A stretch of 31,663 nucleotides of DNA from Nitrososphaerota archaeon (GTDB lineage Archaea; Thermoproteota; EX4484-205; JAAOZO01): contig JAAOZO010000150.1 of assembly GCA_011605715.1 (NCBI GenBank), forward strand, positions 1 through 31,663, given 5' to 3'. Each line of letters starts with the position of its first letter. Position 1 is the first letter of the stretch. Position numbers and translations under genes: made by a program. Positions 30,734-31,663 of this stretch are shown here, one piece after another. The notes beneath the pieces were generated by a model, which was not told where the DNA came from, made no database searches, and saw only the letters and a list, made by a program, of their open reading frames with translations.

Positions 30734-30792
30734 GGGGCTATGATTTTACTGGCCTTTGAGCATAATGCTCTGGATCTTGAGTTATGAGCCCC
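30734..30792 (+). ncRNA. Candidate small structured RNA between two divergent genes
   Basis: GGGGCT (30734-30739) pairs with AGCCCC (30787-30792), enclosing a second hairpin GAGCAT/ATGCTC (30758-30763/30765-30770), with single-stranded sides of 18 and 16 bases. A TATA-like CTTTAAAAAC (30692-30701) stands about 33 bases before the first G, and a T-rich run (TTTGTCTTTTATTTT, about 30806-30820) follows. Promoter, stem and T-run spacing look like a short RNA gene, but no box C/D, K-turn or clear ACA was found. It may instead be a leader or terminator structure. Confidence 0.35.
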
Positions 30793-30837
30793 CTAAAGCT
30801 TTAAATTTGTCTTTTATTTTCCGTTAGCCTCCTAACG

Positions 30838-31663
30838 TTGCCTTACTCTACGAGAGTTAGAAGAGTGAACGATGTAATTGTCGTTGAGTTTAATCGGAAG
30901 AAGATAGTTTTAGATAGTAAGTCATTTAATAAGATGGTTCCTGACTTCATTTTTATTTCTCATGCTCATAGTGATCATCTCCCAGGTTCTTCTTTTAACT
31001 TTAGAGTTATTTCTTCTGAAGAAACAAGACTTATTATCTTAGCTAAGGGAAAAAAGTATAATTTTGTAGACGAACCTGATTATTATAAGGATGAGTTTGA
31101 GCTAATAAAGACTAATCATATACTTGGTTCAAGAGCATTGTTTGTAAAAAATGATGGTGGTATACTTTATACTGGAGATATAAATGATAAACAGTTCTTT
31201 AATCTAGAAGTTCAAAATTTGCCAAAAGCAAGCACTTTGCTTATCGAAGCTACATATGGTCTTCCACGCTTTTTGTTTAATTCTCCTAGAGATGTCTTAA
31301 AAGAGGCAAAAGACCTAATGTTAGACTTACTAAGGAAAGGAAAAAATATAGTTATTCTTGGATATCCTTTAGGTAAATCACAGCATTTGCAACTTTTTTT
31401 CGATAAATACTTCATAAGCTTTAACAACTATATTTATCCTTCTATAAGTTTGTACAATGACATATACTCAGTATTTAACTACAAAGTACTTCCAAAAACT
31501 CAAATAAACTTAAGCACTTTAACCAATTTACTTAAAAGTAAATCGAACGTAGTTTATCTTCCTATGCATCTCGCCAAAAATAAAATTGTTCAAAGTTTAA
31601 AGAGCCACAATTTTTCTCTTATCGCTTTCAGTGGATGGGCTTTAGAAAGTGGGTTTAAAGAGA
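30838..31663 (+). CDS. Beta-CASP/metallo-beta-lactamase RNase-like protein, 3' end outside window
   Basis: The frame is open from the stop at 30802-30804 to the window end, giving about 275 residues from TTG 30838. It shows HAHSDH (residues 42-47 from that start), 'TNHILGSRALFV', 'YTGDIN' and 'LLIEATYG', a set typical of the YSH1-like mRNA 3'-end processing family (COG1236 type) with the LIExTYG entry to the beta-CASP domain. The start is uncertain: TTG 30838 has no binding site but would be near leaderless from the TTTAAAT box at 30800-30806; a GTG at 30865 is another choice. It is likely a zinc nuclease acting on RNA or DNA; the substrate is unknown. Confidence 0.75.
   Translation, partial: MPYSTRVRRVNDVIVVEFNRKKIVLDSKSFNKMVPDFIFISHAHSDHLPGSSFNFRVISSEETRLIILAKGKKYNFVDEPDYYKDEFELIKTNHILGSRALFVKNDGGILYTGDINDKQFFNLEVQNLPKASTLLIEATYGLPRFLFNSPRDVLKEAKDLMLDLLRKGKNIVILGYPLGKSQHLQLFFDKYFISFNNYIYPSISLYNDIYSVFNYKVLPKTQINLSTLTNLLKSKSNVVYLPMHLAKNKIVQSLKSHNFSLIAFSGWALESGFKE

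Noticed and set aside
30734..30792. tRNA or tRNA fragment
   Set aside because: The acceptor-like stem has six pairs, but no D, anticodon or T arm of correct size can be drawn.
1..31663. CRISPR arrays, insertion sequences, prophage or defence genes
   Set aside because: No regularly spaced repeats, transposase, integrase or phage-like genes were seen; the window is almost entirely housekeeping genes.

Overview
This window is archaeal. It carries the conserved archaeal/eukaryote-type ribosomal-protein superoperon (S4e, L32e, L19e, L14e, L18e, Rpp29, RpoD, RpoN), the mevalonate-pathway genes that follow S2 in archaea, aEF-2, a group II chaperonin and tRNA genes with bulge-helix-bulge (BHB) introns. 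The sequence is AT-rich. A pre-mRNA intron in cbf5, a tRNA intron at the non-canonical position 59/60, an [Fe-S] ferredoxin domain in RpoD and a crenarchaeote-like aEF-2 together point to the TACK side of the Archaea, most likely a thermophilic crenarchaeote-like lineage. The genus cannot be read from this sequence.

Layout. 1-1470: 3' end of ileS, tRNA-Ala(CGC) with an intron, tRNA-Ser(UGA), and archease. 1470-1798: a 330-base gap holding a probable structured RNA and the promoter of the ribosomal operon. 1799-14467: one near-continuous + strand block, L22-S3-L29-Rpp29-S17-L14-L24-S4e-L5-S14-S8-L6-L32e-L19e-L18-S5-L30-L15-SecY-AdkA-DUF106-Cmk-L14e-Cbf5. Genes overlap or lie a few bases apart, and starts are often preceded by GGTGA/GGTGAT. 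14524-16285: a minus-strand island with tRNA-Ser(GGA) (intron) and S11-S13-S4. 16402-20141: RpoD-L18e-L13-S9-RpoN-S2-MEMO. 20266-24798: mevalonate kinase, isopentenyl phosphate kinase, type 2 IPP isomerase and GluRS. 24986-29608: aEF-2, a small zinc-ribbon-like protein on the minus strand, the thermosome, and tRNA-Gly(CCC) with two introns. 29678-31663: two metallo-beta-lactamase-fold genes diverging around a hairpin-rich intergenic region; the second runs off the end.

How the genes work together. Most of the window builds and serves the ribosome: subunit proteins, aEF-2, GluRS/IleRS, and Cbf5, which is the pseudouridine synthase of H/ACA particles. It also covers export of membrane proteins (SecY, DUF106), RNA polymerase assembly (RpoD, RpoN), RNA processing (Rpp29, archease) and isoprenoid lipid precursors.

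The standout observation is cbf5. It is interrupted by a 13-base insertion that shifts the frame and splits the codon of the catalytic aspartate. The flanks fold into a BHB-type splice motif whose removal restores G-T-L-D-P-N-V-S-G exactly. The same splice logic (a C-rich exon strand against GGGG followed by AA) recurs in tRNA-Gly, which has introns at 37/38 and 59/60 and an unusual C at position 33. Other items for follow-up are two candidate structured RNAs (about 1562-1735 and 30734-30792), the rearranged S11-S13-S4 island with a divergent S11/RpoD promoter, and short repeats at 14751/14876 and 20161.
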